A stretch of DNA of 64,000 bases from Guyparkeria sp. WRN-7 (GTDB taxonomy: Bacteria > Pseudomonadota > Gammaproteobacteria > Halothiobacillales > Halothiobacillaceae). This document shows, piece by piece, positions 44,437-54,201 of this stretch; the stretch's first letter is position 1; each line of letters starts with the position of its first letter. The position numbers were made by a program, and so were the translations under genes. Where the stretch lies: assembly GCF_001641825.1 (NCBI RefSeq), contig NZ_LRFH01000016.1, forward strand, positions 1 to 64,000, in the 5' to 3' direction. Below the pieces are notes generated by a model. That model saw only the letters and a list, made by a program, of their open reading frames with translations. It ran no database searches and was not told the origin of the DNA.

Positions 44437-44844
44437 ATGAGCTTGTATGACGTTTTCAGCATTTCGTCCTCCGCCATGGCGGCGCAGTCCACCCGGCTGA
44501 ACACGACCGCCTCCAACCTGGCCAACGCCAACGTGGACGCCTCGTCTCCCGAGGAGGCCTACAAGGCGCGCCAGCCGGTCTTCCAGACGGTGCTGGAGGC
44601 GCAGGGCGGGCGTGGCGTGCGGGTTGCCGGGATCACCGAATCACAGGCCCAGCCGGTGCAGAAGCACGATCCGGGCAATCCGCTCGCCGACGAGAACGGC
44701 TATGTCTACGGCTCGAACGTCAATCCGGTCGAGGAGATGGTCAACATGATGTCGGCCTCGCGGACCTACCAGACCAACGTGCAGGTGATGGATACCACCA
44801 AGCAGCTGGCCATGCGCACCCTGCAGTTGGGTCAGGGGCAATAA
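44437..44844 (+). CDS. flgC: Flagellar proximal rod protein FlgC
   Basis: 135 residues. LYDVFSISSSAMAAQSTRLNTTASNLANANVDASS at the start and the C-terminal YGSNVNPVEEMVNMMSASRTYQTNVQVMDTTKQLAMRTLQL are the FlgC signature parts, here spread over residues 2-37 and 90-130. FlgC stacks on FlgB in the proximal rod. It is flanked closely by flgB and flgD in one operon. Confidence 0.95.
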   Translation: MSLYDVFSISSSAMAAQSTRLNTTASNLANANVDASSPEEAYKARQPVFQTVLEAQGGRGVRVAGITESQAQPVQKHDPGNPLADENGYVYGSNVNPVEEMVNMMSASRTYQTNVQVMDTTKQLAMRTLQLGQGQ

Positions 44845-44870
44845 GGCCGTAGCACGGCAGGGAGCATGAC

Positions 44871-45572
44871 ATGACCAGTTCCGTAAACAGCGACATCTAC
44901 TCTGATCTCGGGCTTGCCGCCTCGCAGGGCAGCAAGGGCGAGAACAAGAAGAGCCTGGATCAGACGGATTTTCTCAAGCTGCTGACGACACAGATGCAGA
45001 ACCAGGATCCGATGAAGCCGATGGACAACACCCAGTTCGTCGCGCAGATGGCCCAGTTCAGTTCGCTGCAGGGCATCCAGGACCTGAACGAGACGGTATC
45101 CGGCTTCGAGTCGTCGGTGCAGTCCAACCAGGTGATGCAGGCCTCGTCACTCGTGGGCAAGGCGGCGATCGTCAAGGGCGATACCGCGCAGATGTATCAC
45201 ATGACCCAGGCCGACGGCAGCAAGGCGCCCTCGGGGATTCTGGGTGCGGTCGACGTGCCGACGGGGGCAACGGATCTGACGGTCGATATCGCTGATGCCA
45301 GCGGCCAGGTCGTCAGAACCATCGACGTGCCGGTGAACGGATCGGATCGGCCGTCCTTTTCCTGGGATGGTCGGCTCAATGACGGGCGCATGGCGCCCGA
45401 GGGAAATTACACGGTGAGTGCAAACGCCACGGTGGACGGCAAGGGGCAGGCGCCCCAGACCTATGTCGGGGCGGTCATCAGCAGTGTGGGCGTGACCAAG
45501 AATGGTCCGGAACTGAATCTCGACGGTTTGTCCTCGGTCAAGCTGTCGGATATCGTTGAAATCATTAATTAA
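44871..45572 (+). CDS. flgD: Hook-cap protein FlgD
   Basis: 233 residues. The N-terminal scaffold region has DQTDFLKLLTTQMQNQDPMKPMDNTQFVAQMAQFSS (about 30-65), and the C-terminal FlgD Ig/tudor-like domain (about 105-230) has DASGQVVRTIDVPVNGSDRPSFSWDGRLNDGRMAPEGNYTV in several blocks. It caps the growing hook and helps FlgE subunits polymerise. Gap of 26 bp from flgC and 15 bp to flgE. Confidence 0.95.
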   Translation: MTSSVNSDIYSDLGLAASQGSKGENKKSLDQTDFLKLLTTQMQNQDPMKPMDNTQFVAQMAQFSSLQGIQDLNETVSGFESSVQSNQVMQASSLVGKAAIVKGDTAQMYHMTQADGSKAPSGILGAVDVPTGATDLTVDIADASGQVVRTIDVPVNGSDRPSFSWDGRLNDGRMAPEGNYTVSANATVDGKGQAPQTYVGAVISSVGVTKNGPELNLDGLSSVKLSDIVEIIN

Positions 45573-45587
45573 ACCGGAGGACGCAGC

Positions 45588-46853
45588 ATGTCGTTCAATA
45601 CCTCCATCAGCGGCCTGAACGCCGCTCAGAAAGACCTGAACGTGACGAGCAACAACATTGCCAATGCCAAGTCCACCGGCTTCAAGAAGTCGCGGGCCGA
45701 GTTCGGCGATATCTATGCGGTCAGCGCGTTCGGCAACAGCAAGACCGCCGTGGGCCAGGGTGTGCTCAACCAGGCGGTTACCCAGCAGTTCTCGCAGGGC
45801 AACCTTGAGTTCACGGACAACTCGCTCGATCTCGCCATCTCGGGGCAGGGCTTCTTTGCCTTTCAGAAGGCGCTCGACAACTCCGAGGCGGTGTTCACGC
45901 GGGCCGGTGCGTTGGGCGTGAACAAGAACGGCTACCTGGTCAACCAGTCGGGCGAGTACCTGCAGGCACTGCCGGTCAACGAGAACGGCACGTTGCAGTC
46001 GACCTCCCTGGCGACCGCCAGCCCGGTGCAGCTGCCGGTCGCGGCCGGTGCCCCGCAGGCGACCACCGAGGCGGCCATCTCGGTCAACCTGCCGGCAGGC
46101 GCCGACACGCCGCCGGTGACCACCTTCGATCCGGACGACCCGGACTCCTACAACCAGGCGAACTCGCAGCGGATCTACGACTCGCTGGGTAACCCGCACA
46201 CCCTGACGAGCTATTTCGTCAAGAACGATCCCGCGGTAACGGGTGTGGACAACCAATGGAGCGTTTACTACCAGATCGATGACCAGCCGGTGGCCGACAT
46301 GACTCAGCAGACGGTTGAGTTCAATACCGATGGCTCGTTTAGTACGGCCGACGCCAACCCGGTGACGGTCAGCGAGACGGGGGCGAACCTGGGGACCGGC
46401 GCAGGTGATCTCAGTATCGCCATGACGTTCCGCACCGATTCGACCCAGTACAACGGGCCGTTCAACGTGGCCGATCAGTCGGCGGACGGCAACACCACCG
46501 GCCAGCTGACCGGTATTTCGGTGGGGACCGACGGCCTGATCCGGGCCAGCTATACCAATGGTGAAACGATCCCGCTGGGCAAGGTGGCGCTGGTCGACTT
46601 CCGCAACCCGCAGGGCCTGAAGCAGGTGGGCGACAATTCCTGGATCGAGTCGATCGATTCGGGCGAGCCGCTGGGTGGCGAGGCCGGTAGCGGCACTTTC
46701 GGCGCGATCCAGGGCGGGGCGCTCGAAGCCTCCAACGTCGATCTGACCGCCGAGCTGGTCAACCTGATCACCGCGCAGCGGAACTTCCAGGCCAACTCGC
46801 GGGCGATCGAGGCCAACAAGACCCTGAGCGACACGATCATCGGCATCCGGTAA
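45588..46853 (+). CDS. flgE: Flagellar hook protein FlgE
   Basis: 421 residues. The rod/hook N-terminal motif TSISGLNAAQKDLNVTSNNIANAKSTGFKKSRAEF, the domain D1/D2 core (about 85-340) and the C-terminal QGGALEASNVDLTAELVNLITAQRNFQANSRAIEANKTLSD are all readable, over residues 4-37 and 375-415. It polymerises into the universal joint outside the cell. The length fits a short FlgE. A strong terminator follows, so this operon ends here. Confidence 0.95.
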   Translation: MSFNTSISGLNAAQKDLNVTSNNIANAKSTGFKKSRAEFGDIYAVSAFGNSKTAVGQGVLNQAVTQQFSQGNLEFTDNSLDLAISGQGFFAFQKALDNSEAVFTRAGALGVNKNGYLVNQSGEYLQALPVNENGTLQSTSLATASPVQLPVAAGAPQATTEAAISVNLPAGADTPPVTTFDPDDPDSYNQANSQRIYDSLGNPHTLTSYFVKNDPAVTGVDNQWSVYYQIDDQPVADMTQQTVEFNTDGSFSTADANPVTVSETGANLGTGAGDLSIAMTFRTDSTQYNGPFNVADQSADGNTTGQLTGISVGTDGLIRASYTNGETIPLGKVALVDFRNPQGLKQVGDNSWIESIDSGEPLGGEAGSGTFGAIQGGALEASNVDLTAELVNLITAQRNFQANSRAIEANKTLSDTIIGIR

Positions 46854-46874
46854 CGCGCGATAGCGCTCGATCGG

Positions 46875-46903
46875 AAAAGCGGGCCAGTCGGCCCGCTTTT
46901 TTT
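46875..46903 (+). terminator. Intrinsic terminator after flgE
   Basis: AAAAGCGGGCC (46875-46885), loop AGTC, GGCCCGCTTTTTTT (46890-46903), a perfect stem with a T-run. It separates flgBCDE from the flgF operon, which has its own sigma-54 promoter. Confidence 0.9.
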
Positions 46904-46962
46904 GTGCCGTGCGGCTCGGGTGTCGGCCCGCCGACGCGACCGGCCGGCGCGTTTTCCCTACT

Positions 46963-46978
46963 TGGCACACCTTCTGCA
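46963..46978 (+). promoter_or_regulatory. Sigma-54 promoter of the flgFGHIJ operon
   Basis: TGGCACA (46963-46969), four bases, CTGCA (46974-46978), versus TGGCACG-N4-TTGCA: two mismatches outside the GG and GC. It lies 59 bp before flgF, directly after the flgE terminator, so the distal rod and ring genes are a separate class. Confidence 0.72.
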
Positions 46979-47036
46979 TTAGTCAGGGCATCGGGGACTT
47001 TCCCCATCCTGATCAGTGAATTGTTGGAGGTGCGTG

Positions 47037-47780
47037 ATGGATCGTCTGGCCTATATCGCCATGAGCGGTGCCTCGCAGACCCTACGGGCCCAGGCTACCA
47101 ACGCCAATAATTTGGCGAACGTGAATACCCAGGGCTTCAAGGCGGATATCGACGCGTTTGCCAGCCTGCCGGTCTATGGCCCGGGGCAGGCCTCGCGGGC
47201 CTACACCGAGGCCCAGGGCAAGGGGGCCGATTTCTCGCCCGGCCCGCTGCAGACCACCGGGCGCGGGCTCGACATTGCCGTCAAGGGCGACGGCTTCATC
47301 GCCGTCGAGGCCCCGGACGGGCGAGTGGCCTACACGCGGCGCGGCGACCTGCACCTGACGGCCAACGGCCAGCTGCAGACCGGTCAGGGCGATCCCGTGA
47401 TGGGCAACGAGGGCCCGATCGCCATTCCGCCGGCCGAGAAGATCGACATCCATGCCGACGGCAGCATCAGCATCATCCCGGTCGGCGGGCAGGCCAACGC
47501 CCCGGCGATGGTCGATCGCATCCGGCTGGTCAACCCGGATCAGGCCGATCTGCAGAAGGCGCCAGACGGCCGCTTCTCGCTGCGCCCCGGCGCCGAGGAG
47601 CCGCCGGCCGATGCCGCCGTGCAGGTCGCCAGTGGCGTGCTCGAGGGCAGCAACGTCAATGCCGTCGAGGCCATGGTCAACATGATCGAGTACGGCCGCA
47701 TGTTCGAGACACAGAGCCGCATGCTCCGCACGGCGGACGAGAACGGCGAACTTGCCGACCGCCTCATGCGCCTCGGTTAA
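47037..47780 (+). CDS. flgF: Flagellar distal/proximal rod protein FlgF
   Basis: 247 residues from ATG 47037, with GGAGG ideally placed upstream. Conserved parts: [41 protein letters not shown], the central GRGLDIAVKGDGFIAVE strand and the C-terminal LEGSNVNAVEAMVNMIEYGRMFETQSRMLRTADE, in three blocks. FlgF forms part of the proximal rod. First gene of the second sigma-54 operon; flgG follows after 21 bp. Confidence 0.95.
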   Translation: MDRLAYIAMSGASQTLRAQATNANNLANVNTQGFKADIDAFASLPVYGPGQASRAYTEAQGKGADFSPGPLQTTGRGLDIAVKGDGFIAVEAPDGRVAYTRRGDLHLTANGQLQTGQGDPVMGNEGPIAIPPAEKIDIHADGSISIIPVGGQANAPAMVDRIRLVNPDQADLQKAPDGRFSLRPGAEEPPADAAVQVASGVLEGSNVNAVEAMVNMIEYGRMFETQSRMLRTADENGELADRLMRLG

Positions 47781-47801
47781 ACCAGTTAGGGGAGAAATAC
47801 C

Positions 47802-48590
47802 ATGACCACACCCGCACTCTGGACAGCAAAGACCGGCCTGGACGCGCAGCAGACGCGCATGTCGGTGATTTCCAACAACCTCGCCAACGTCAACACCACC
47901 GGCTTCAAGCGTGATCGGGCGGTGTTCGAGGACCTGATCTACCAGAACTACCGTCAGGTCGGCGCGGCGAACAACCAGCAGGACGAGGTGCCGACCGGCC
48001 TGAATGTCGGCACGGGTGTCCGCGTCGTCGCCACCGAGAAGCAGCACAGCCAGGGCAACATCCAGCAGACCGACAATGCCCTGGACATGGCGGTCAACGG
48101 CCGCGGCTTCTTCCAGGTACTGCAGCCGGACGGCAACATCGCCTATACGCGTGACGGCGACTTCTCGCTCAACAGCGACGGCCAGCTCGTGACCGCCAAC
48201 GGCCAGCCGGTGCAGCCGGCGATCAACGTGCCGCAGGGCGCCCAGTCGATCACCATCGGTTCGGACGGCACCGTCAGTGCGCAGCTGGCCGGGCAGGCCG
48301 AGCCGGTGCAGCTGGGCACGATCCAGCTGGCGGACTTCGTCAACCCGGCGGGCCTGCAGCCGGTCGGCAACAACCTGTTCGTCGAGTCGGGTGCCAGTGG
48401 CGCGCCGCAGCTGGACACGCCGGGCCTCAACGGCATGGGGGCAATCCAGCAGGGTGCGCTGGAAAGCTCGAACGTCAACGTGGTCGAGGAGCTGGTCAGC
48501 ATGATCGAGACCCAGCGGTCCTACGAGATGAATTCCAAGGCCATCTCGACCACCGACGGCATGCTCCAGTACCTCAACCAGAACGTGTAA
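47802..48590 (+). CDS. flgG: Flagellar distal rod protein FlgG
   Basis: 262 residues. [52 protein letters not shown] marks FlgG, notably LIYQ at the rod-specific insertion, followed by [15 protein letters not shown] and the C-terminal [43 protein letters not shown]. It builds the distal rod through the P- and L-rings. flgH follows after 40 bp. Confidence 0.96.
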   Translation: MTTPALWTAKTGLDAQQTRMSVISNNLANVNTTGFKRDRAVFEDLIYQNYRQVGAANNQQDEVPTGLNVGTGVRVVATEKQHSQGNIQQTDNALDMAVNGRGFFQVLQPDGNIAYTRDGDFSLNSDGQLVTANGQPVQPAINVPQGAQSITIGSDGTVSAQLAGQAEPVQLGTIQLADFVNPAGLQPVGNNLFVESGASGAPQLDTPGLNGMGAIQQGALESSNVNVVEELVSMIETQRSYEMNSKAISTTDGMLQYLNQNV

Positions 48591-48630
48591 CGGCCCGTAT
48601 CGTCAGCGCGGCCACCGCCGGAGGCACACC

Positions 48631-49323
48631 ATGAAACCGTCAATCCACTGGCTTTCCCGGGCATCGATCCTGTTGGGCGTCGCGCTGCTGGCCGGTTGCG
48701 CCAGTCAGCCGCCGATCAAGCCGGATCCGCAGTTCAATGCCGCCATGCCGCCGGAGCCGTCCCAGCACAACCCGGTGCAGAGCAACGGCGCGATCTTCCA
48801 GACCGGCCAGGTGGACAACATGTTCGCCGATGCCCGGCCGTACCGGGTGGGCGACATCCTGACGGTCATTCTCGAGGAGCGCATGCAGGCCTCGAAGAGC
48901 GCCCAGACCTCGACCGGCAAGAGCCAGGAGGTGGGAATCACGCCGCCGAACGTCCTGGGCTTGAGCGGGCCGCTGGTCGATCGGCTCAATGCCCAGATGG
49001 CCGGGGAACGCGATTTTGCCGGCGACGGCGAAAGCAGCCAGCAGAACACGCTCAACGGACAGATCACGGTCACCGTCTCGCGGGTGCTCTCCAACGGCAA
49101 CCTGGTCATCCGTGGCCAGAAGTGGATCGGCATCAATCAGGGCAGCGAGTTCATCAAGCTCGCCGGCATGGTGCGCCCGCAGGACATCGCGCCGGACAAC
49201 ACGGTCATGTCCACCCGGGTGGCCAACGCCAAGATCGCCTATGGCGGCGAGGGCGTGATCAACGAGTCGAACAACATGGGCTGGCTGGCCCGCTTCTTCA
49301 ACAGCCCGGTATTCCCGTTCTGA
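48631..49323 (+). CDS. flgH: Flagellar L-ring lipoprotein FlgH
   Basis: 230 residues. A lipoprotein signal peptide ends [10 protein letters not shown] with lipobox LAGC (Cys23). The mature part carries [41 protein letters not shown] and ...[30 protein letters not shown], both diagnostic. It forms the outer-membrane L-ring with FlgI in the P-ring. The flgI start follows 10 bp later. Confidence 0.95.
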   Translation: MKPSIHWLSRASILLGVALLAGCASQPPIKPDPQFNAAMPPEPSQHNPVQSNGAIFQTGQVDNMFADARPYRVGDILTVILEERMQASKSAQTSTGKSQEVGITPPNVLGLSGPLVDRLNAQMAGERDFAGDGESSQQNTLNGQITVTVSRVLSNGNLVIRGQKWIGINQGSEFIKLAGMVRPQDIAPDNTVMSTRVANAKIAYGGEGVINESNNMGWLARFFNSPVFPF

Positions 49324-49333
49324 GGTGGGTGGC

Positions 49334-50467
49334 ATGAACTCGATCAAACACGTACGCGCGTTCCTCGCCGGCCTGCTGCCGCTGGCACTGCTGGCGGTCA
49401 GCATCGGCTGGGCTCCGCAGGCCGGGGCCGAGCGCATCAAGGATGTCGCCAGTTTCGCCGGGGTGCGCGACAACCAGCTGGTGGGCTACGGCATCGTGGT
49501 CGGTCTTGCCGGCACCGGTGACCAGACCACGCAGGTGCCGTTCACCCGCCAGAGCATCCAGAACATGCTCGAGCGTCAGGGATTGTCGCCGGATGGCGGC
49601 AACGTCCAGCTGTCGAATGTGGCGGCCGTGATGGTCACCGCGACCCTGCCGCCGTTCGCCAAGCCCGGGCAGACCATCGACGTGACCGTCTCCTCGATGG
49701 GCAATGCCGACAGCCTGCGTGGTGGCGAACTGCTGATGACGCCGCTGAAAGGCGCCGACGACAACATCTACGCCGTCGCCCAGGGCAGCCTGGTCGTCGG
49801 CGGACTGGATGCCTCCGGCCGTGACGGCTCGCGGGTGACCGTCAACATTCCCACGGCCGGTCGTATTCCCAACGGCGCGACGGTCGAGCGCAGCGTGCCG
49901 AGCAAGATGGGCGGCGCCGGCGCGGTATTCCTCAACCTGCGCGAGCCGGACTTCACCACCGCTCGGCGCATGGAGAAGGCAATCAACGACGCACTCGGTG
50001 GTGGCGTGGCCCAGGCGGTCGACGGCGGCACGGTCAAGGTGCGAGCCCCGGATGCGCCGGACCAGCGGGTCGGATTCATGTCGGTGCTCGAGAACGTGAC
50101 TGTCGAGCCCGGCGACGGACCGGCTCGCGTGGTGGTCAACTCGCGCAGCGGTACGGTCGTGATCGGCCAGAACGTCACCATCGAGGCGGCGGCCGTTTCG
50201 CACGGCAATCTGACGGTCACCGTCGACGAGAGCCTCAACGTCTCGCAGCCCGCGCCGTTCAGCGAGGGCGAGACCGTCGTCACGCCGGAGTCCGACGTCG
50301 CCGTTCAGGAGGAATCCAGTCGCGCCTTCCTGTTCGACCCGGGCGTGAAGCTCAACGACATCGTTCAGGCCGTCAATGCCGTGGGCGCCTCGCCGTCGGA
50401 TCTGGTGGCCATCCTGCAGGCCCTCAAGCGTGCCGGTGCCCTCAAGGCCGAGCTGATCGTGATCTGA
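49334..50467 (+). CDS. flgI: Flagellar P-ring protein FlgI
   Basis: 377 residues from ATG 49334, with GAGGTGGG upstream; the GTG at 49325 is a weaker alternative. A signal peptide ends near AGAERIKD. Family patterns: [69 protein letters not shown] and the C-terminal [31 protein letters not shown] in several blocks. It forms the periplasmic ring around the rod, with FlgA as its chaperone. The stop is nine bases before flgJ. Confidence 0.95.
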   Translation: MNSIKHVRAFLAGLLPLALLAVSIGWAPQAGAERIKDVASFAGVRDNQLVGYGIVVGLAGTGDQTTQVPFTRQSIQNMLERQGLSPDGGNVQLSNVAAVMVTATLPPFAKPGQTIDVTVSSMGNADSLRGGELLMTPLKGADDNIYAVAQGSLVVGGLDASGRDGSRVTVNIPTAGRIPNGATVERSVPSKMGGAGAVFLNLREPDFTTARRMEKAINDALGGGVAQAVDGGTVKVRAPDAPDQRVGFMSVLENVTVEPGDGPARVVVNSRSGTVVIGQNVTIEAAAVSHGNLTVTVDESLNVSQPAPFSEGETVVTPESDVAVQEESSRAFLFDPGVKLNDIVQAVNAVGASPSDLVAILQALKRAGALKAELIVI

Positions 50468-50476
50468 GGTGATGTG

Positions 50477-51526
50477 ATGGTCGATCCCGCACAAATCCGT
50501 TCCTACACCGACTTCCAGGGGCTGAACCAGCTCAAGTCGCAAGCCGGCAAGGACCCGGGGCAGGCGCTCAAGCAGGTCGCCTCCCAGTTCGAGACGCAGT
50601 TCGTCAAGATGATGCTGCAGTCGATGCGGGAGGCCACGCCGCGTGACGGCCTGTTCAACAGCGACCAGATGAAGACCTTCGAGGGCATGTTCGATCAGGA
50701 GATCGCGCAGAAGCTCTCCGGCCGGGCCGGCGGCATCGGCCTGGCCGACATGATCGAGCGTCAGCTGTCGAAGACGAGCGCAGAGGCGAGGCCCGCTCCG
50801 GAGGGCGGCTATCCGCTCGAACGGCAGGCCGAGGGCATGACCACGGCGGGCGAGGCACGCGCCTATCCGCTGCCGGATCCCTCCGAATGGACCCTGCGTC
50901 CACACGCCTGGATGAAGCAGGACGACGACAAGGAAGCCGCCAAGGCCGCGGAGAACAAGCTCGAACAGCCGGGGCCGACCAAGGAACGTCTGGCGGCCAT
51001 CCAGTCGACAGGCCAGTCAGCCTCCACCGAGCCGACGTCGCGCCAGCCGGCCTACTGGGAATCGCCCGAGCAGTTCGTCGAGGCGATCCTGCCGCATGCC
51101 CGCGAGGCGGCGGACAAGCTGGGCGTCTCGCCGAAGGTGCTGGTGGCCCAGTCGGCGCTCGAGACGGGCTGGGGCAAGCATGTCCCGCATGACGGCAATG
51201 GCCGGGCGAGCCACAACTTCTTCGGCATCAAGGCCGACCGGGGCTGGGACGGCGATCGTCAGGTCCACGGGACGCTCGAGTTCGAATCCGGCAGCCTGGT
51301 GAGGAAGCAGGCGGCATTCCGCGAGTACGATTCCATGGCCGCCTCGTTCAATGACTTCGCACGCTTCATCCAGGACAATCCGCGCTACGGTCAGGCCCTG
51401 GAGGCCCGTCACGATCCCGAACAGTTCGCGCGCGAGTTGCAGCAGGCCGGCTATGCCACCGACCCGCAATATGCCGACAAGCTGATTTCGATCATGAATT
51501 CGCCCGCCGTGAGGGATGCGGTCTGA
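50477..51526 (+). CDS. flgJ: Flagellar rod cap / peptidoglycan hydrolase FlgJ
   Basis: 349 residues from ATG 50477. The N-terminal rod-binding half (about 1-100) has ALKQVASQFETQFVKMMLQSMREATPRDGLFNSDQMKTFEGMFDQEIAQ. The C-terminal half (about 200-345) is a glucosaminidase-type muramidase with LVAQSALETGWGKHV (catalytic glutamate in ALETGWG) and SHNFFGIKADRGW. The dual-domain form is typical of beta/gammaproteobacteria. It opens a hole in the peptidoglycan for the rod. It ends the operon; flgK has its own sigma-28 promoter. Confidence 0.95.
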   Translation: MVDPAQIRSYTDFQGLNQLKSQAGKDPGQALKQVASQFETQFVKMMLQSMREATPRDGLFNSDQMKTFEGMFDQEIAQKLSGRAGGIGLADMIERQLSKTSAEARPAPEGGYPLERQAEGMTTAGEARAYPLPDPSEWTLRPHAWMKQDDDKEAAKAAENKLEQPGPTKERLAAIQSTGQSASTEPTSRQPAYWESPEQFVEAILPHAREAADKLGVSPKVLVAQSALETGWGKHVPHDGNGRASHNFFGIKADRGWDGDRQVHGTLEFESGSLVRKQAAFREYDSMAASFNDFARFIQDNPRYGQALEARHDPEQFARELQQAGYATDPQYADKLISIMNSPAVRDAV

Positions 51527-51540
51527 TCGACACGTGGCGC

Positions 51541-51567
51541 TAAAGTTTTCCGATTCCCGACCGATAC
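51541..51567 (+). promoter_or_regulatory. Sigma-28 (FliA) promoter of flgKL
   Basis: TAAAGTTT (51541-51548), 11-base spacer, ACCGATAC (51560-51567), a good match to TAAAGTTT-N11-GCCGATAA. It lies 30 bp upstream of flgK in the flgJ-flgK gap, so the junction proteins are late genes. Confidence 0.88.
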
Positions 51568-51597
51568 AGTCTGCAGTAAACCCTTCGAGGCCTCACC

Positions 51598-53289
51598 ATG
51601 GCGGATCTCCTCAGCAATGCAACCAGTGGCCTGCTCGCCGTTCAGCGGGCACTGACCACCACGGGACATAACGTCTCGAATGCGAACACCGAGGGCTACT
51701 CCCGTCAGGTGGTCAACCTCAGTGCCCGTCCGCCGGAGTTCCAGGGCAACGGTTACGTCGGTAACGGCACCCAGGTGCAATCGATCACGCGCCGCTTCGA
51801 CGAGTTCGTCGAGGCCCAGCTGCGCGATGCCACCAGTGACAACAGCCGGCTGCAGTTCGTCAACGAATTCGCCAGCCAGATCACCGGCGTGCTGGGCGAC
51901 ACGGAGACCGGCATCGCGCAGAGCACGCAGGCCTTCTTCAACGCCGCGAGCGACGTGGCCGCCAATCCGACCGACATCACCGCCCGCCAGGCCTATCTCA
52001 ACGAGGCCTCCGCGCTGACCGACCGCTTCAACCAGCTCGATGGCCGGTTGGCGGACATGAACGCGCGCATCGGCATGGAGGCGAACGCGATTTCCCGCGA
52101 GGTGAACGTCTTTGCCGAGGAGATCGCCAATCTCAACGACAAGATCAGCAAGGCCTATCGACAGGATCCGAACGCGCTGCCCAACGATCTCCTCGATCGT
52201 CGCGACCAGCTGATCCGTGACATCGCCGAGCGGGTCAACATCCGCGTGACCGACGACGGCGCCGGCTCGCTGAACCTGGCTGTGGGTACCGGCCAGTCGC
52301 TGGTAACCAACAACACCGCGACCCAGTTCCAGGCGATCAACGGCGCGTCCGGCCTGACCGTGAAGATCGGCGACAAGGTGATCACCGAACGGGTCACCGG
52401 CGGCACGCTGGGCGGCATGATCGAGACCCAGAATGAGCTGATCACGCCGCTGCGCAACGAGCTGGGCCGGGCGGCCATGGTGATGGCCCAGGAAGCCAAC
52501 GCGATCCAGACCAGCGGCTTTGATCTCGACGGCAATGCCGGCAGCCCGCTGTTCAGCACGCTCGGGACCTTCGAGCCGAATGTCAGCGTCGATTCGCGCA
52601 ACGATGGTGACGGCTCGGCCTCCGGGGCGATCACCGATGCCACGTTGCTCGAGGACACGCGCTACGAGGCTCGGTTCGACGCCGGCGCTAACGAGTGGCA
52701 GATCAGCAGCCAGGACGACCCGGGCACGATCCTGGCGACCGTCGGTCCGGCCGGCACCACCTCGGGCCTGCCCGGCATGGACCTGACGTTCAACGGCACT
52801 CCTCAGGAAGGGGACGTGCTGTATATCGATCCGGCAGCCGGTGCCGCAGGGCGGATCGAGACCACGCTGAGCGACCCGCGTGACGTCGCCGCCGCCGGTG
52901 ACGACGGCACGGGCAGCTCGCTGGGTAGCCGCGACAACACCCAGATCGAGGCGATGGCCGCGCTGGCCAATCAGCGTCTGGTCGGTCAGACCGCTTCCGG
53001 CGGCCCGGGTCAGGACGGCACCGACGCCCTTGATGGTCAGACCATCGGCGGGGCGCTGTCCTCGGCGGTCAGCAATGCCGGCTCGGTGGCTGCCACGGCC
53101 CAGTTGCAGGGCGAGTCGTCGCAGGCCGCCCTCGACAGCCTGGTCGCCCGGCAGCAGTCGGTCTCCGGGGTCAATCTGGACGAGGAGGCGGCCAACCTCC
53201 TCAAGTATCAGCAGCAGTATCAGGCGCTGGCCCGGACGATCTCGATCTCCGGCAATCTGTTCCAGTCCGTTCTCAATGCCCTGGGCTAA
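51598..53289 (+). CDS. flgK: Hook-filament junction protein FlgK (HAP1)
   Basis: 563 residues. LLSNATSGLLAVQRALTTTGHNVSNANTEGYSRQVVNLSARPPEF at the N-terminus, a large central variable domain and the C-terminal VSGVNLDEEAANLLKYQQQYQALARTISISGNLFQSVLNALG are the FlgK hallmarks. It joins the hook to the filament and is exported with the FlgN chaperone. Preceded by a sigma-28 promoter; flgL follows after 21 bp. Confidence 0.96.
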   Translation: MADLLSNATSGLLAVQRALTTTGHNVSNANTEGYSRQVVNLSARPPEFQGNGYVGNGTQVQSITRRFDEFVEAQLRDATSDNSRLQFVNEFASQITGVLGDTETGIAQSTQAFFNAASDVAANPTDITARQAYLNEASALTDRFNQLDGRLADMNARIGMEANAISREVNVFAEEIANLNDKISKAYRQDPNALPNDLLDRRDQLIRDIAERVNIRVTDDGAGSLNLAVGTGQSLVTNNTATQFQAINGASGLTVKIGDKVITERVTGGTLGGMIETQNELITPLRNELGRAAMVMAQEANAIQTSGFDLDGNAGSPLFSTLGTFEPNVSVDSRNDGDGSASGAITDATLLEDTRYEARFDAGANEWQISSQDDPGTILATVGPAGTTSGLPGMDLTFNGTPQEGDVLYIDPAAGAAGRIETTLSDPRDVAAAGDDGTGSSLGSRDNTQIEAMAALANQRLVGQTASGGPGQDGTDALDGQTIGGALSSAVSNAGSVAATAQLQGESSQAALDSLVARQQSVSGVNLDEEAANLLKYQQQYQALARTISISGNLFQSVLNALG

Positions 53290-53310
53290 GGCCGGGGTGG
53301 GGGTAAAGCG

Positions 53311-54201
53311 ATGCGCGTTTCCACGTCATTGATGTTCCAGCAGGGGCTGCAGAGTCTGCAGCGACAGCAGTCCGAGATGGTCCGGGCGCAGACCGACATC
53401 TCCACGGGCGTCAAGCTGCGCAGCGCGGATCAGGACCCGGTGGCCTTCGGTCAGGCCAGCCAGCTGACCAGCCAGCAGGCTCGCGTCGACCAGTTCCTGC
53501 GCAGCAACGACATGGCGACCGGCAAGATCGAGTCCCAGGAGACCCGCCTTGCCGGCAGCGAGGACATCCTGCAACGGGTACGCGAGATCGCCATCCAGGC
53601 CAACAACGACATCAACGACTCGGTCTCGCGCGGTGCGCTGGCCGACGAGCTGGCTTCCCTGCGCGAGGCGCTGGCCGGGCAGGCCAACGCCAAGGACGAG
53701 CGGGGCGAATACCTGTTTTCCGGCACGCGTGCCGGGCAGGTGCCCTACGATGCTGCCGGCGTCGACCAGCTGGGCGCGGCGCAGCCGGTCGATCTGCAGG
53801 TCGGCGAGAGCGATTCGGTCACGGTCAACCGGGTTGCCAGCGACATTTTCAATACCACCCCGACGTCGGGCCGGTCGGCCATGCAGGTGATCGATGATCT
53901 CGAGGCGGCCGTGCGTGCCGACGACAAGGCCGCCTATGAAGGGCTGCAGAACGAGGTGGACCAGGTGCTCGACCGAGTGATCACCTCGCGGGGCGAGATG
54001 GGCAATGATCTCAGCAAGCTCGAGCGCCTGCGCGACGACCAGAACGCCTGGAGCCTGAGCAACAAGGAATCGATCTCCAAGCTGCGGGACACCGATCTGG
54101 CCGAGGCGATCACGCGCCTCAACGAGAATTACCTCACGCTGCAGGCCACGCAGCAGAGCATGGCCAAGATCCAGCAGCTCTCGCTGTTCAACAGCATCTA
54201 A
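53311..54201 (+). CDS. flgL: Hook-filament junction protein FlgL (HAP3)
   Basis: 296 residues. Flagellin-like helices at both ends: MRVSTSLMFQQGLQSLQRQQSEMVRAQTDISTGVKLRSADQDPVAFGQASQL and the C-terminal DTDLAEAITRLNENYLTLQATQQSMAKIQQLSLFNSI. The length fits FlgL and is shorter than flagellin. It forms the second junction layer between hook and filament. Last gene of the flagellar cluster here; 238 bp later fabD begins, an arrangement in which genes such as rne and plsX-fabH known from E. coli are absent. Confidence 0.94.
   Translation: MRVSTSLMFQQGLQSLQRQQSEMVRAQTDISTGVKLRSADQDPVAFGQASQLTSQQARVDQFLRSNDMATGKIESQETRLAGSEDILQRVREIAIQANNDINDSVSRGALADELASLREALAGQANAKDERGEYLFSGTRAGQVPYDAAGVDQLGAAQPVDLQVGESDSVTVNRVASDIFNTTPTSGRSAMQVIDDLEAAVRADDKAAYEGLQNEVDQVLDRVITSRGEMGNDLSKLERLRDDQNAWSLSNKESISKLRDTDLAEAITRLNENYLTLQATQQSMAKIQQLSLFNSI

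Noticed and set aside
45147-46979. 610-residue minus-strand frame opposite flgD and flgE
   Set aside because: Arginine-, valine- and leucine-rich low-information sequence typical of reverse frames; flgD and flgE are certain.
49298-50905. 535-residue minus-strand frame opposite flgI
   Set aside because: Antisense shadow; flgI is complete and preceded by a proper ribosome binding site.
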